Notes: a model not told the origin generated them from the letters alone. A DNA stretch of 5,618 bases from Proteobacteria bacterium UBA6920 (GCA_002448875.1 DKAS01000043.1:1-5618), one strand, 5' to 3'; counted from the stretch's first letter, positions 1-5,618 are shown. Program-made: numbers and translations.

Positions 1-387
1 GACGTCATCGGCAAGGGCGGGGTGACGATCCGCGCCATTACCGAGGAAACCGGCACCAGCATCGACATCGATGACGACGGCACCGTGCGCATCGCCTCGG
101 TGGACAATGCCGCTGCCCAGGAAGCTCTGCGCCGCATCGAAAAGATCACCGCTGAAGTCGAAGTGGGTGGCATCTACGAGGGCCGGGTAAGCAAGCTGAT
201 GGACTTCGGTGCTTTCGTCAACATTCTTCCCGGCAAGGACGGTCTGGTGCACATCTCCCAGATTTCCGACGAGCGCGTGGAAAATGTCAGCGACAAGCTC
301 AGCGAAGGCGAAATGGTCAAGGTTAAGGTGCTGGAAATCGACAAGCAAGGGCGCATTCGCCTGAGCATGAAGGCCGTTAACCAGTAA
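1..387 (+). CDS. pnp: Polyribonucleotide nucleotidyltransferase (PNPase), C-terminal part
   Basis: PNPase degrades RNA 3'->5' by phosphorolysis, releasing nucleoside diphosphates, and acts as a cytoplasmic trimer in mRNA turnover. Only the last 128 codons are present; the reading frame is open to base 1, so roughly 570 N-terminal residues (the two RNase PH-like domains) lie outside the window. The segment begins inside the KH domain with its VIGKGG loop (GxxG RNA-binding motif, residues 2-7 of the segment) and continues through IRAITEETG. The S1 domain runs from about residue 55 to 125, with MDFGAFV and GLVHISQIS as typical S1 strands. The protein stops about five residues after the S1 domain (RLSMKAVNQ), so it lacks the Ala/Pro/Glu-rich tail seen in E. 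coli PNPase. It is followed by an intrinsic terminator, so it is the last gene of its transcript. The GTG at 22 is internal and is not the start. Identification is by recognition of family motifs and is very secure. Confidence 0.97.
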   Translation, partial: DVIGKGGVTIRAITEETGTSIDIDDDGTVRIASVDNAAAQEALRRIEKITAEVEVGGIYEGRVSKLMDFGAFVNILPGKDGLVHISQISDERVENVSDKLSEGEMVKVKVLEIDKQGRIRLSMKAVNQ

Positions 388-408
388 AGCAATAAGCCAA
401 GATCGCGG

Positions 409-434
409 AAAAAGGGCGCATACCGCCCTTTTTT
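409..434 (+). terminator. Intrinsic terminator of pnp, probably bidirectional
   Basis: The stem GGGCG (414-418) pairs with CGCCC (424-428) around the 5-nt loop CATAC. The upstream A-run (409-413) extends the pairing into the T-run at 429-434. It sits 21 nt after the pnp stop codon. The A-run on one side and T-run on the other mean it could also stop transcription arriving on the minus strand, although no minus-strand gene lies nearby. Confidence 0.93.
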
Positions 435-501
435 CGTTTGCGGGGCAGGCGCCGCCGGCTGGGGCGCGACCGTGGCGCCGCGCAGGGAAGATATTATTAT
501 C

Positions 502-506
502 GGGAG
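502..506 (+). promoter_or_regulatory. Ribosome binding site that decides the start of the coiled-coil gene
   Basis: GGGAG here lies 7 nt before the ATG at 514 and 4 nt before the ATG at 511. The spacing favours ATG 514, and it clearly excludes the upstream in-frame GTG at 472, which has no such site and would add a non-conserved-looking polar stretch before the membrane segment. Confidence 0.7.
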
Positions 507-513
507 CAGCATG

Positions 514-1176
514 ATGAGCGAACCTTATAAGTTTTCCATCTATTGGGTAATTTCCCATTTCGTGTTTGGCGTGGTCGTCTCCTGGGTGGTGTTCGAACTG
601 GTGGTGGGCGAAAGCCGGGCCAACAAGTACGAGGCGCATCTGGCGACGGTGCAGACGGAGAACGTTCTGTATCGGGAAAAGCTGCGCTTCATGGAGGAAG
701 ACGCGCGCAAGATGCGTTCGGAGAACGACCGCCTGCTGATCTGGCTGCAGAGCAAGCCCGACACCATTCCCTATTATGAAAAGCAGATCGAAAATCTGAC
801 CAAGGAAAATCGCGAGCTGAACGACAAGGTGGGCATGTTCCAGAAGAAGGTCACGCCCCCGGGCTGGACCGCCATCGGCACCCAGGAAAAGAACAGCGAA
901 GACCTCTATGTCAACACCCGTTCGGTCAAGGTCGGGGAGTCCATCGAGGACGGCGTGACCTCCGCCGCCGTCGCCCTGGTCAAGGTCAATGCGGATTTCA
1001 GCGCCGACATCACCATGCGCCTGCCGGGCGTGGGCAATAAGCAGATCGTCGGCATCAAGTCCGGCGCCTCCTGGTCCTTCGAGGCGGCGGGTAAGAAATA
1101 TCGCCTGACTTTGAGCAAGGTGGACTGGTACAGCCAATCAGGTAATGTGGAAATCCGCCAGATTTCCATCAACTGA
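514..1176 (+). CDS. Uncharacterised membrane-anchored coiled-coil protein
   Basis: I do not recognise a named family. From ATG 514 the product has 220 residues in three parts. A single hydrophobic segment (about residues 8-31, rich in V, F, I and W) probably anchors it in the inner membrane. A charged helical stretch (about 38-112) rich in E, K, R, Q and regularly spaced L/M/V has the look of a coiled coil, including LTKENRELNDKV. A C-terminal domain (about 115-220) has alternating hydrophobic and polar residues, many glycines and no cysteine, suggesting a compact beta-rich fold. The N-terminal anchor followed by a coiled coil suggests a structural or scaffold role at the envelope, but topology is unclear because charged residues lie on both sides of the membrane segment. 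The adjacent ATG at 511 is an alternative start. It is separated from pnp by a terminator, so it probably has its own promoter, but I could not identify a convincing one in the GC-rich stretch 435-500. The gene is real: codon use is consistent, a ribosome site is present and length is good. Its function is unknown. Confidence 0.85.
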   Translation: MSEPYKFSIYWVISHFVFGVVVSWVVFELVVGESRANKYEAHLATVQTENVLYREKLRFMEEDARKMRSENDRLLIWLQSKPDTIPYYEKQIENLTKENRELNDKVGMFQKKVTPPGWTAIGTQEKNSEDLYVNTRSVKVGESIEDGVTSAAVALVKVNADFSADITMRLPGVGNKQIVGIKSGASWSFEAAGKKYRLTLSKVDWYSQSGNVEIRQISIN

Positions 1177-1178
1177 AC

Positions 1179-1196
1179 GCGGGTGGCACTACCCGC
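1179..1196 (+). terminator. Possible weak terminator hairpin after the coiled-coil gene
   Basis: GCGGGT (1179-1184) pairs perfectly with ACCCGC (1191-1196) around a 6-nt loop, starting 3 nt after the stop codon. Only three T residues follow, then CCC, so termination may be inefficient or the hairpin may instead protect the 3' end of the mRNA. Confidence 0.45.
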
Positions 1197-1218
1197 TTTC
1201 CCACAGTCGTGATCCAGG

Positions 1219-1247
1219 TTTTTTTACCGGACAGGCGGTGGCATAAT
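1219..1247 (+). promoter_or_regulatory. Candidate sigma70 promoter (extended -10) for the lipoprotein-amrS group
   Basis: TGG-CATAAT at 1239-1247 is an extended -10 element (TGn plus a hexamer that matches TATAAT at five of six bases). A T-rich hexamer at 1219-1224 lies 17 nt upstream in the -35 position but is a poor match to TTGACA, which extended -10 promoters tolerate. Predicted transcription would start near 1254, giving a leader of about 27 nt before the ATG at 1281. This is the only AT-rich promoter-like stretch I see ahead of the four co-directional genes. It is a prediction from sequence alone. Confidence 0.45.
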
Positions 1248-1280
1248 GACTGCCAAGGGTAGCAATAGCAGGGGAAGGGT

Positions 1281-1703
1281 ATGAAGCAGAGTAGCATGGG
1301 CCTGTTGTCGAGTTTGGTTCTGGTGGCGGCGCTCAGCGCCTGTGGCGAGAAGGCGCCGCAACCGCAGGCCAAGCAGCATTTCGTCAAGCCGCCTGAGCAG
1401 GTGCTGGCAGTGCTGGAAGCGGGCGCGGAGGTGGATATCAACAGTCCCTCGGTCAGCCGTTTCCGCTCCCTGCTGGACAGCGTCAGCGCCCGCTGTATCA
1501 ACAGCCGTGATGAAATCACCAGTTCCCTGATCGAGATTCAGACCGTGCTCGAACAGAAAGGCGTGAACATCACTTTGAGCGAGCTGCTGGAGCGCATCAA
1601 CACCAACATGTCCGACCTGCCGCCCGAACAGCGCGTGGATTTCGACAAGGTGGCGGCTTCGTTTCACGGTTTGGCGTCAACGCCGCCTGCCACCGCCAAC
1701 TGA
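1281..1703 (+). CDS. Small uncharacterised lipoprotein
   Basis: The product has 140 residues. It begins with a lipoprotein signal peptide: a basic start (MKQ), a hydrophobic core (residues 6-19) and the lipobox L-S-A-C with the lipidated cysteine at residue 21. Glycine follows the cysteine, so there is no Asp retention signal and outer-membrane sorting by Lol is expected. The mature part is about 120 residues: a Pro/Gln-rich linker (about 24-38), then a mostly helical region (about 39-130) with acidic and leucine-rich segments and one further cysteine at residue 52 or close to it in the sequence SARCINSR, and a Pro/Ala-rich end. I do not recognise a family. The start is supported by a purine-rich ribosome site (GGGGAAGG, 1271-1278) and by the placement of the signal peptide. 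It is probably the first gene of a group running to 4451, since amrS follows 56 nt after its stop. No catalytic motif is visible, so an accessory or structural envelope role is the most that can be guessed. Confidence 0.85.
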   Translation: MKQSSMGLLSSLVLVAALSACGEKAPQPQAKQHFVKPPEQVLAVLEAGAEVDINSPSVSRFRSLLDSVSARCINSRDEITSSLIEIQTVLEQKGVNITLSELLERINTNMSDLPPEQRVDFDKVAASFHGLASTPPATAN

Positions 1704-1753
1704 GCCGGCGTCCGGCGGAGCGCGCGCCGCTCATTCCGACACCAGCGGGGTGT
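1704..1753 (+). other. Run of three short stem-loops between the lipoprotein gene and amrS
   Basis: Three perfect short inverted repeats follow one another: GCCGG/CCGGC (1704-1708 with 1712-1716, loop CGT), GAGCG/CGCTC (1718-1722 with 1728-1732) and ACACC/GGTGT (1739-1743 with 1749-1753). The third covers part of the presumed amrS ribosome site. None is followed by a real T-run, so a terminator is unlikely. They may shape mRNA processing or translation, or be chance products of high GC. Confidence 0.35.
1745..1750 (+). promoter_or_regulatory. Presumed ribosome binding site of amrS
   Basis: GCGGGG lies 9 nt before the ATG at 1760. An in-frame TTG at 1754 would be only 3 nt from it, so ATG 1760 is preferred. 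The site falls in the loop and 3' arm of the ACACC/GGTGT hairpin. Confidence 0.5.
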
Positions 1754-1759
1754 TTGTCC

Positions 1760-2848
1760 ATGGCTATACAGACGTCGTCTTTTCCCGCCCGTTACTGGCA
1801 CGCCCGCGATGATCAGCGCATACAGTGCGATCTGTGCCCGCGTTTTTGCCGCCTGCATCCGGGGCAGCAGGGCATGTGTTTCGTGCGTGCCAACGAAGAT
1901 GGCAGGCTGGTTTTGACCACCTACGGTCGATCCAGCGGTTACTGCGTCGATCCCATCGAAAAAAAACCGCTGAATCATTTTTTTCCCGGCACCCCGGTGC
2001 TTTCCTTTGGTACCGCCGGCTGCAATCTGGCCTGCAAATTCTGTCAAAACTGGGATATCAGCAAGTCCAGGGAAATCGATACCCTGGCGGACGCGGCGTC
2101 CCCCGAACAGATCGCGCGCGCTGCCAAGGCGCTGGGTTGCCGCAGCGTCGCTTACACCTATAACGATCCGGTGATATTTCTCGAATACGCCGTCGATGTA
2201 GCCAAGGCCTGCCGTCAGCTCGATATCAAATCGGTGGCGGTGACCGCTGGCTATATCTGTCCGGAGCCGGCGGTGGAGTTTTTCGCGCACATGGACGCGG
2301 CCAACGTCGATCTGAAGGCGTTCAACGAGGATTTCTATTTCAAGCTGACCGGCGCCCATCTGCAACCCATCCTGGATACCCTGGTATATATCAAGAAGCA
2401 GACATCGGTGTGGCTGGAGCTTACCACCCTGCTGATTCCGGGCGAAAACGATTCGGATGCCGAACTGGAGGCGATGACCCGCTGGGTGGTGAGCGAGCTG
2501 GGGGCTGACGTGCCCATGCACTTCACTGCCTTTCATCCCGACTGGAAAATGCGCGATCATCCGCCAACGCCGCCGGCTACCCTGCGGCGGGCGCGGGAGA
2601 TCGCCCGCAACAACGGCGTGCGCTATGCCTACACCGGCAATGTGCATGACCGCGAGGGCGGCAGCACCTATTGCCATAACTGCGGCGAGCTGCTGATCGG
2701 CCGCGACTGGTACGAATTGCTGGACTGGCGACTGGATGCCAATGCGTGTTGCAGCGCCTGCGGCAGCCGATGCGCCGGGCATTTCGCCGCCCGGCCCGGC
2801 GACTGGGGCAGCCGCCGCATGCCGGTGCGCCTGCGGGATTTTGCCTGA
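1760..2848 (+). CDS. amrS: AmmeMemoRadiSam system radical SAM enzyme
   Basis: This is a radical S-adenosylmethionine enzyme of the pyruvate-formate-lyase-activase-like group, matching the AmrS family by its cysteine layout. From ATG 1760 it has 362 residues. The N-terminal motif CDLCPRFC (Cys 23, 26, 30) with GMC (Cys 40) is characteristic of this family. The radical SAM signature CxxxCxxC (Cys 88, 92, 95, in CNLACKFCQNW) binds the 4Fe-4S cluster that cleaves SAM. The SAM-domain barrel follows, with SVAYTYNDP, VDLKAF and LTTLLIPGEND as recognisable strands, and GNVHD near 293. The C-terminus carries a zinc-ribbon-like cysteine set (CHNCG at 305-308 and CCSACGSRC at 330-338), also usual for the family. 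The system name comes from its genomic association with an AMMECR1-like protein (AmrA) and a Memo-like protein (AmrB); neither is in this window. The substrate is not established to my knowledge. The DUF455 gene follows after 18 nt, implying cotranscription. Homopolymer runs A8 (1959-1966) and T7 (1978-1984) lie inside the gene. Family assignment is confident; the biochemical role is not. Confidence 0.93.
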   Translation: MAIQTSSFPARYWHARDDQRIQCDLCPRFCRLHPGQQGMCFVRANEDGRLVLTTYGRSSGYCVDPIEKKPLNHFFPGTPVLSFGTAGCNLACKFCQNWDISKSREIDTLADAASPEQIARAAKALGCRSVAYTYNDPVIFLEYAVDVAKACRQLDIKSVAVTAGYICPEPAVEFFAHMDAANVDLKAFNEDFYFKLTGAHLQPILDTLVYIKKQTSVWLELTTLLIPGENDSDAELEAMTRWVVSELGADVPMHFTAFHPDWKMRDHPPTPPATLRRAREIARNNGVRYAYTGNVHDREGGSTYCHNCGELLIGRDWYELLDWRLDANACCSACGSRCAGHFAARPGDWGSRRMPVRLRDFA

Positions 2849-2866
2849 TCATGCGGATCGGCAGTC

Positions 2867-3667
2867 GTGACGGATAATCTGTTCGCGCAGGCCCATGCCT
2901 GCCTGATGACAGCGGATGCGGACAGCAAGCTGCGCCTGTCGCGCCTGACAGCGGCCGCCTTTCGTGCCGGCGAACTGCCCTTGACCCCCTGGTACGACCC
3001 GCAGCCGGTGCCCAGTCCCGGACGGCCGGTGCGGCCGCCACTGGTGGAGCCGCGGCACCTGGCGCAGCGCAAACCGGCCACGGCGCAGGGGCGCGCCGCC
3101 CTGCTGCATTCGCTGGTGCACATCGAATTCAATGCCATCAATCTCGCCTGGGATGCGGTCTATCGCTTCCGGCAGATGCCGGCGGCCTACTATGCGGACT
3201 GGGTGCGGATCGCCGACGAGGAGGCCTACCACTTCGCTCTGCTGCGCGACTGTCTGCGTACGCTGGGCAGCGACTACGGGGATTTCCCGGCGCATAACGG
3301 TCTGTGGGATATGGCCGTGCAGACGCAGGACGATGTATTATTGCGCATGGCAATTATTCCGCGGGTGATGGAGGCCAGGGGGCTGGATGTAACACCGGAC
3401 ATCATACGTCGCCTGCAGGCGGCGGGTGATGCGGCGGCGGTGGCGGTACTGCAGATCATTCTGCGCGATGAAATCGGCCATGTGGCCGCCGGCACTCGCT
3501 GGTTCGACTATGTCTGCCAGCAGCGGCAGTTGCCCCGCGACGCAGTTTTTCAACAACTGGTGTCCCGCTACATTCGCGGCGAAGCAGGCAGAAAACCTCT
3601 GCATCTGGCGGCGCGTCGCCAGGCAGGATTCAATGAAACCGAGTTGGCATGGCTGGCGGGAGGATAG
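2867..3667 (+). CDS. DUF455 family ferritin-like protein
   Basis: The product has 266 residues and matches the DUF455 family, predicted to fold as a ferritin-like four-helix bundle. Probable metal ligands are placed as in that fold: E87 in HIEFNAI, the E118-E119 and H122 set in EEAYHF, E169 in PRVMEARGLDVTP, and E202 with H205 in DEIGHV. The signature YGDFPAHNGLW (137-147) is also typical. The pattern of two E...ExxH groups suggests a di-iron or similar carboxylate-bridged metal site, so an oxidoreductase or metal-handling role is likely, but no reaction is known to me. No signal peptide is seen, so it is probably cytoplasmic. The start is the GTG at 2867, the first start codon after an in-frame stop (the amrS stop) and 18 nt downstream of amrS. 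The ribosome site is weak (GGA near 2855), which would fit translational coupling to amrS. The next lipoprotein gene begins 10 nt after its stop. Family assignment is firm; the start is fairly firm. Confidence 0.9.
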   Translation: MTDNLFAQAHACLMTADADSKLRLSRLTAAAFRAGELPLTPWYDPQPVPSPGRPVRPPLVEPRHLAQRKPATAQGRAALLHSLVHIEFNAINLAWDAVYRFRQMPAAYYADWVRIADEEAYHFALLRDCLRTLGSDYGDFPAHNGLWDMAVQTQDDVLLRMAIIPRVMEARGLDVTPDIIRRLQAAGDAAAVAVLQIILRDEIGHVAAGTRWFDYVCQQRQLPRDAVFQQLVSRYIRGEAGRKPLHLAARRQAGFNETELAWLAGG

Positions 3668-3677
3668 TGGTTTGCAA

Positions 3678-4451
3678 ATGAATTTGAAGTTGACGGGCGT
3701 GGCGGCGTGCCTGCTGTTGCTGGCGGCCTGTGGCGGGGAAACGGTGCGTGATTCGGCAGAGACGGCAACGGGGCAGAACGCCGACGCGTCCGCGACGGCG
3801 GGCAGCAAGCCGGGCACGGTGCTGGTGTTTCACGAGAAGGAGCCCGACAACGAGGCGCATCGTGTCGTGTTTTTCGTCAACGCCGATTTCATGCGCATCA
3901 ATGACTGGAAGGAGGTCGATGACTTCATCCTGTTCGACCGCCAGCAGAACACCATCTTCAACGTGGTGAAAAAAGACCGGACCGTGCTGGTGATAAAACC
4001 GCGCACCGTCGATATCAAATCACCGCTGCCCTATGAATTGCATGAAACCAAGGAGAAGAGCGCGGCTACCGTCAAATCGGTCAACGGCAGTGATGCCTAC
4101 CACTACTCTTATCTGATTGGCGACCGGGTCTGCTATGACACCGTTTCCCTGGACGGTTACCTGGACGAGGTGGTGGCGGCGATCAAGGAGTTTCGCACCG
4201 TCCTGGCCGGGGAGCATGCCAAGACCATAGGCAATACGCCGGTGGAAATGCTCGACGCCTGTGACCTGGCGATGAACATCTTCGAACCGAATCGTTACCT
4301 GGAAAAAGGCTTTCCCCTGCGGGAATGGGACGGTCGGGGTTATCAACGCTTCCTGGTCGATGTGCGTGGCGGCATCGTCGCCGACCCGGAGCTGCTCAAG
4401 CTGCCCGAAGGTTATCAGCAGTACGAAATCAAGATGCCGACCTCGCCCTGA
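3678..4451 (+). CDS. Uncharacterised lipoprotein, last gene of the amrS group
   Basis: The product has 257 residues. The signal peptide has a basic start (MNLK), a hydrophobic core and the lipobox L-A-A-C with the lipidated cysteine at residue 18; Gly-Gly follows, so outer-membrane sorting is expected. Residues about 20-45 are a low-complexity linker rich in Ala, Thr, Ser and Asp. The folded part (about 46-255) starts with beta-type segments (TVLVFHEKE, RVVFFVNADFMRI, DFILFDRQQNTIFNVV) whose repeated strand pattern with the D-F-I-L-F-D turn resembles lipoprotein or periplasmic beta-rich domains of the DUF4412 kind; that resemblance is only an impression. Two cysteines in the mature domain, C152 (RVCYD) and C195 (DACDL), could form a disulfide. 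No enzyme motif is seen. The reading frame is open well upstream of 3678, but the signal peptide fixes the start at this ATG. GGGAGGA at 3658-3664 is a strong ribosome site, though 13 nt away is longer than ideal. It lies 10 nt after the DUF455 gene and converges on lpxH. Confidence 0.87.
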   Translation: MNLKLTGVAACLLLLAACGGETVRDSAETATGQNADASATAGSKPGTVLVFHEKEPDNEAHRVVFFVNADFMRINDWKEVDDFILFDRQQNTIFNVVKKDRTVLVIKPRTVDIKSPLPYELHETKEKSAATVKSVNGSDAYHYSYLIGDRVCYDTVSLDGYLDEVVAAIKEFRTVLAGEHAKTIGNTPVEMLDACDLAMNIFEPNRYLEKGFPLREWDGRGYQRFLVDVRGGIVADPELLKLPEGYQQYEIKMPTSP

Positions 4452-4463
4452 CCACGTTGTCGT

Positions 4464-5195
4464 TTACTGCAGGGATTGCAGCCGGCAATCGTCCTCGTCG
4501 CACACCAGCACGCTGCCGCTCTCGTACCAGGGTCCCAGGACATAACGCCGACACTCGACACCGTCCAGCTCGAAGCGGTGCACACCCGGCCGGTGGGTGT
4601 GGCCGTGAATCAGATGCTGCGCCTGGTGCTGGCGCAGAAACTGCGCCACCGCCTGCGGGTTGACGTCCATGATTTCTAATGCCTTGTCACTGGTGGCCGC
4701 CAGGCTGTCGGCGCGGTACTGGCGGGCGATGACCAGGCGCTGAGCCAGAGGCAGGCGCAGCATCTGCTGCTGCCACTGCGGATCGTGCATCTGCAGGCGA
4801 AAGCGCTGGTACTCCACGTCATCGGTGCACAACTGGTCGCCGTGGGTCAGCAGCAGGCGCCGTTCACCCAGGGTGATGATAGTGGGATCATCGGTCAGCT
4901 GGCAGCCGGTGGTGCGGCTGAAGGCTTCGGCCAGGAGAAAATCCCGATTGCCGTGCATGACGAATACCGGCACGCCAGCGTCGCTGAGCCGGCGCAGGGC
5001 GGCGACGATGCCCTGGTATTCCGCCCCCAGGGCATCCTCCAGAATGTCGTCGCCTACCCAGGATTCAAACAAATCGCCGAGGATGTACAGCTGCCGCGCC
5101 TGCCGCGCCATGCCGTCGAGATAACGGATGAACAGCGCAGTGATCGCCGGCCGCTCGCTGCACAGGTGCAGGTCGGAAATAAACTGAACGCTCAT
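4464..5195 (-). CDS. lpxH: UDP-2,3-diacylglucosamine diphosphatase
   Basis: LpxH hydrolyses UDP-2,3-diacylglucosamine to lipid X and UMP, the fourth step of lipid A synthesis, at the inner face of the cytoplasmic membrane. The product has 243 residues, close to the E. coli length of 240. It shows the full metallophosphatase set: D8 and H10 in ISDLHL, D41 in LGDLFE, N83 in the HGNRD motif (with R84), H118 in LTHGDQ, and H197 and H199 in HGHTHRP. These residues hold the two-metal (manganese) centre. The fragment LGPWYESGS near the end is also typical. The start MSVQFISDLHL fits the family and lies 15 nt after the stop of ppiB; the ribosome site is weak (GCGG), consistent with translational coupling. 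The ppiB-lpxH order is common in Gammaproteobacteria. Nothing is missing or truncated. It is expected to be essential in a Gram-negative host making normal lipopolysaccharide. Confidence 0.97.
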   Translation of the reverse strand: MSVQFISDLHLCSERPAITALFIRYLDGMARQARQLYILGDLFESWVGDDILEDALGAEYQGIVAALRRLSDAGVPVFVMHGNRDFLLAEAFSRTTGCQLTDDPTIITLGERRLLLTHGDQLCTDDVEYQRFRLQMHDPQWQQQMLRLPLAQRLVIARQYRADSLAATSDKALEIMDVNPQAVAQFLRQHQAQHLIHGHTHRPGVHRFELDGVECRRYVLGPWYESGSVLVCDEDDCRLQSLQ

Positions 5196-5210
5196 CCGCG
5201 AAACGGCGTC

Positions 5211-5618
5211 TTACTTGCTTTTCTTGCCGCTGGCCGCGGGTGCTGCCGGCGCCGGCGCCGCGGCGCCTTCGAGGGTGGCTTTGAGGATCACGACTTCCTC
5301 CTGCGGCACGTCCTTGGGGAAGGGGCCGCCGCGACCGGTGGGTACCTTGCGGATCTTGTCAACCACTTCCATGCCTTCCACCACGTTGCCGAACACCGCG
5401 TAGCCCCAGCCCTGCATGGTGGGCGAACGGTAGTTGAGGAAATCGTTGTCGACCACGTTGATGAAAAATTGCGCGGTGGCCGAATGCGGCATATTGGTGC
5501 GTGCCATGGCGAGGGTGCCACGGGTGTTTTTCAGCTCGTTGTTGCCTTCGTTTTCGATCGGTTCATGGGTGGGCTTCTGGGTGTAGTCCTGGGTGAAGCC
5601 GCCGCCCTGAATCATGAA
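5211..5618 (-). CDS. ppiB: Peptidyl-prolyl cis-trans isomerase B (cyclophilin), C-terminal part
   Basis: Cyclophilins catalyse cis-trans isomerisation of peptide bonds before proline and assist protein folding. The frame is open to the end of the window, so the 5' end is missing. By alignment from memory with E. coli PpiB, the visible part starts at about its residue 48, leaving about 47 residues outside. The visible residues include the active-site segment [30 protein letters not shown] and [20 protein letters not shown], all close to E. coli PpiB. Because the N-terminus is missing I cannot tell whether this copy has a signal peptide, so cytoplasmic location is assumed from the resemblance to PpiB. 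The C-terminus goes about 18 residues beyond the usual end with a low-complexity Ala/Pro stretch followed by GKKSK. lpxH follows after 15 nt and is probably cotranscribed. The ATG at 5613-5615 is internal (within FMIQGG) and is not the start. Confidence 0.95.
   Translation of the reverse strand, partial: FMIQGGGFTQDYTQKPTHEPIENEGNNELKNTRGTLAMARTNMPHSATAQFFINVVDNDFLNYRSPTMQGWGYAVFGNVVEGMEVVDKIRKVPTGRGGPFPKDVPQEEVVILKATLEGAAAPAPAAPAASGKKSK

Noticed and set aside
448..481. Two GGCGCCGC direct repeats in the gap after pnp
   Set aside because: They are short, palindromic and in a GC-rich stretch; two copies are not enough to suggest an operator or a repeat family.
490..500. TATTAT-like -10 just before the coiled-coil gene
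   Set aside because: Transcription from it would start at or inside the ribosome site, and there is no -35 match at a usable distance.
472..513. GTG 472 as the start of the coiled-coil gene
   Set aside because: It has no ribosome site, and GGGAG at 502-506 fits ATG 514 (or 511) much better.
1664..2782. A 372-codon open frame on the minus strand opposite amrS
   Set aside because: It lies antisense to a confidently identified radical SAM gene, its protein is low-quality in composition, and long antisense frames are common in GC-rich coding DNA.
2851..2877. An 8-residue open frame (ATG 2851) overlapping the DUF455 start
   Set aside because: It is too short and has no ribosome site; it could at most help translational coupling, for which there is no evidence.
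3426..3677. Upstream extension of the second lipoprotein frame into the DUF455 gene
   Set aside because: The signal peptide and lipobox place the start at ATG 3678; the upstream part overlaps the conserved DUF455 coding region in another frame.

Overview
The window is ordinary bacterial chromosome with fairly high GC. It most likely comes from a Gammaproteobacterium. The evidence is a PNPase of gammaproteobacterial type at the left edge, a canonical ppiB-lpxH pair at the right edge (LpxH is the lipid A enzyme of Gram-negative bacteria), lipoproteins with Gram-negative lipoboxes, and intrinsic terminators of standard form. The genus cannot be named from the sequence. I see no mobile element, CRISPR array, tRNA or rRNA.

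Layout. Bases 1-387 are the 3' end of pnp (KH and S1 RNA-binding domains), closed by a strong intrinsic terminator at 409-434. Next come two uncharacterised envelope genes: a membrane-anchored coiled-coil protein (514-1176) and a small lipoprotein (1281-1703). A possible terminator hairpin and an extended -10 promoter lie between them. The lipoprotein is followed by amrS (1760-2848), the radical SAM enzyme of the AmmeMemoRadiSam system, then a DUF455 ferritin-like protein (2867-3667) and a second lipoprotein (3678-4451). Gaps of 56, 18 and 10 nt suggest that the four genes from 1281 to 4451 can be cotranscribed. On the minus strand, converging on this group with a 12-bp gap, are lpxH (4464-5195) and, upstream of it, the 3' two thirds of ppiB (5211-5618, running off the window).

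How they fit together. pnp (RNA decay), lpxH (lipid A synthesis) and ppiB (protein folding) are housekeeping genes. The central cluster is the least understood part. It pairs a predicted Fe-S radical enzyme with a predicted ferritin-like carboxylate-bridged metal protein, flanked by two predicted outer-membrane lipoproteins of unknown role. The AMMECR1-like and Memo-like partners of AmrS are not in the window. Whether the four genes form one functional module is inference from spacing only. I found no clear evidence of a wholly new system; the central cluster is the best candidate for a second look.
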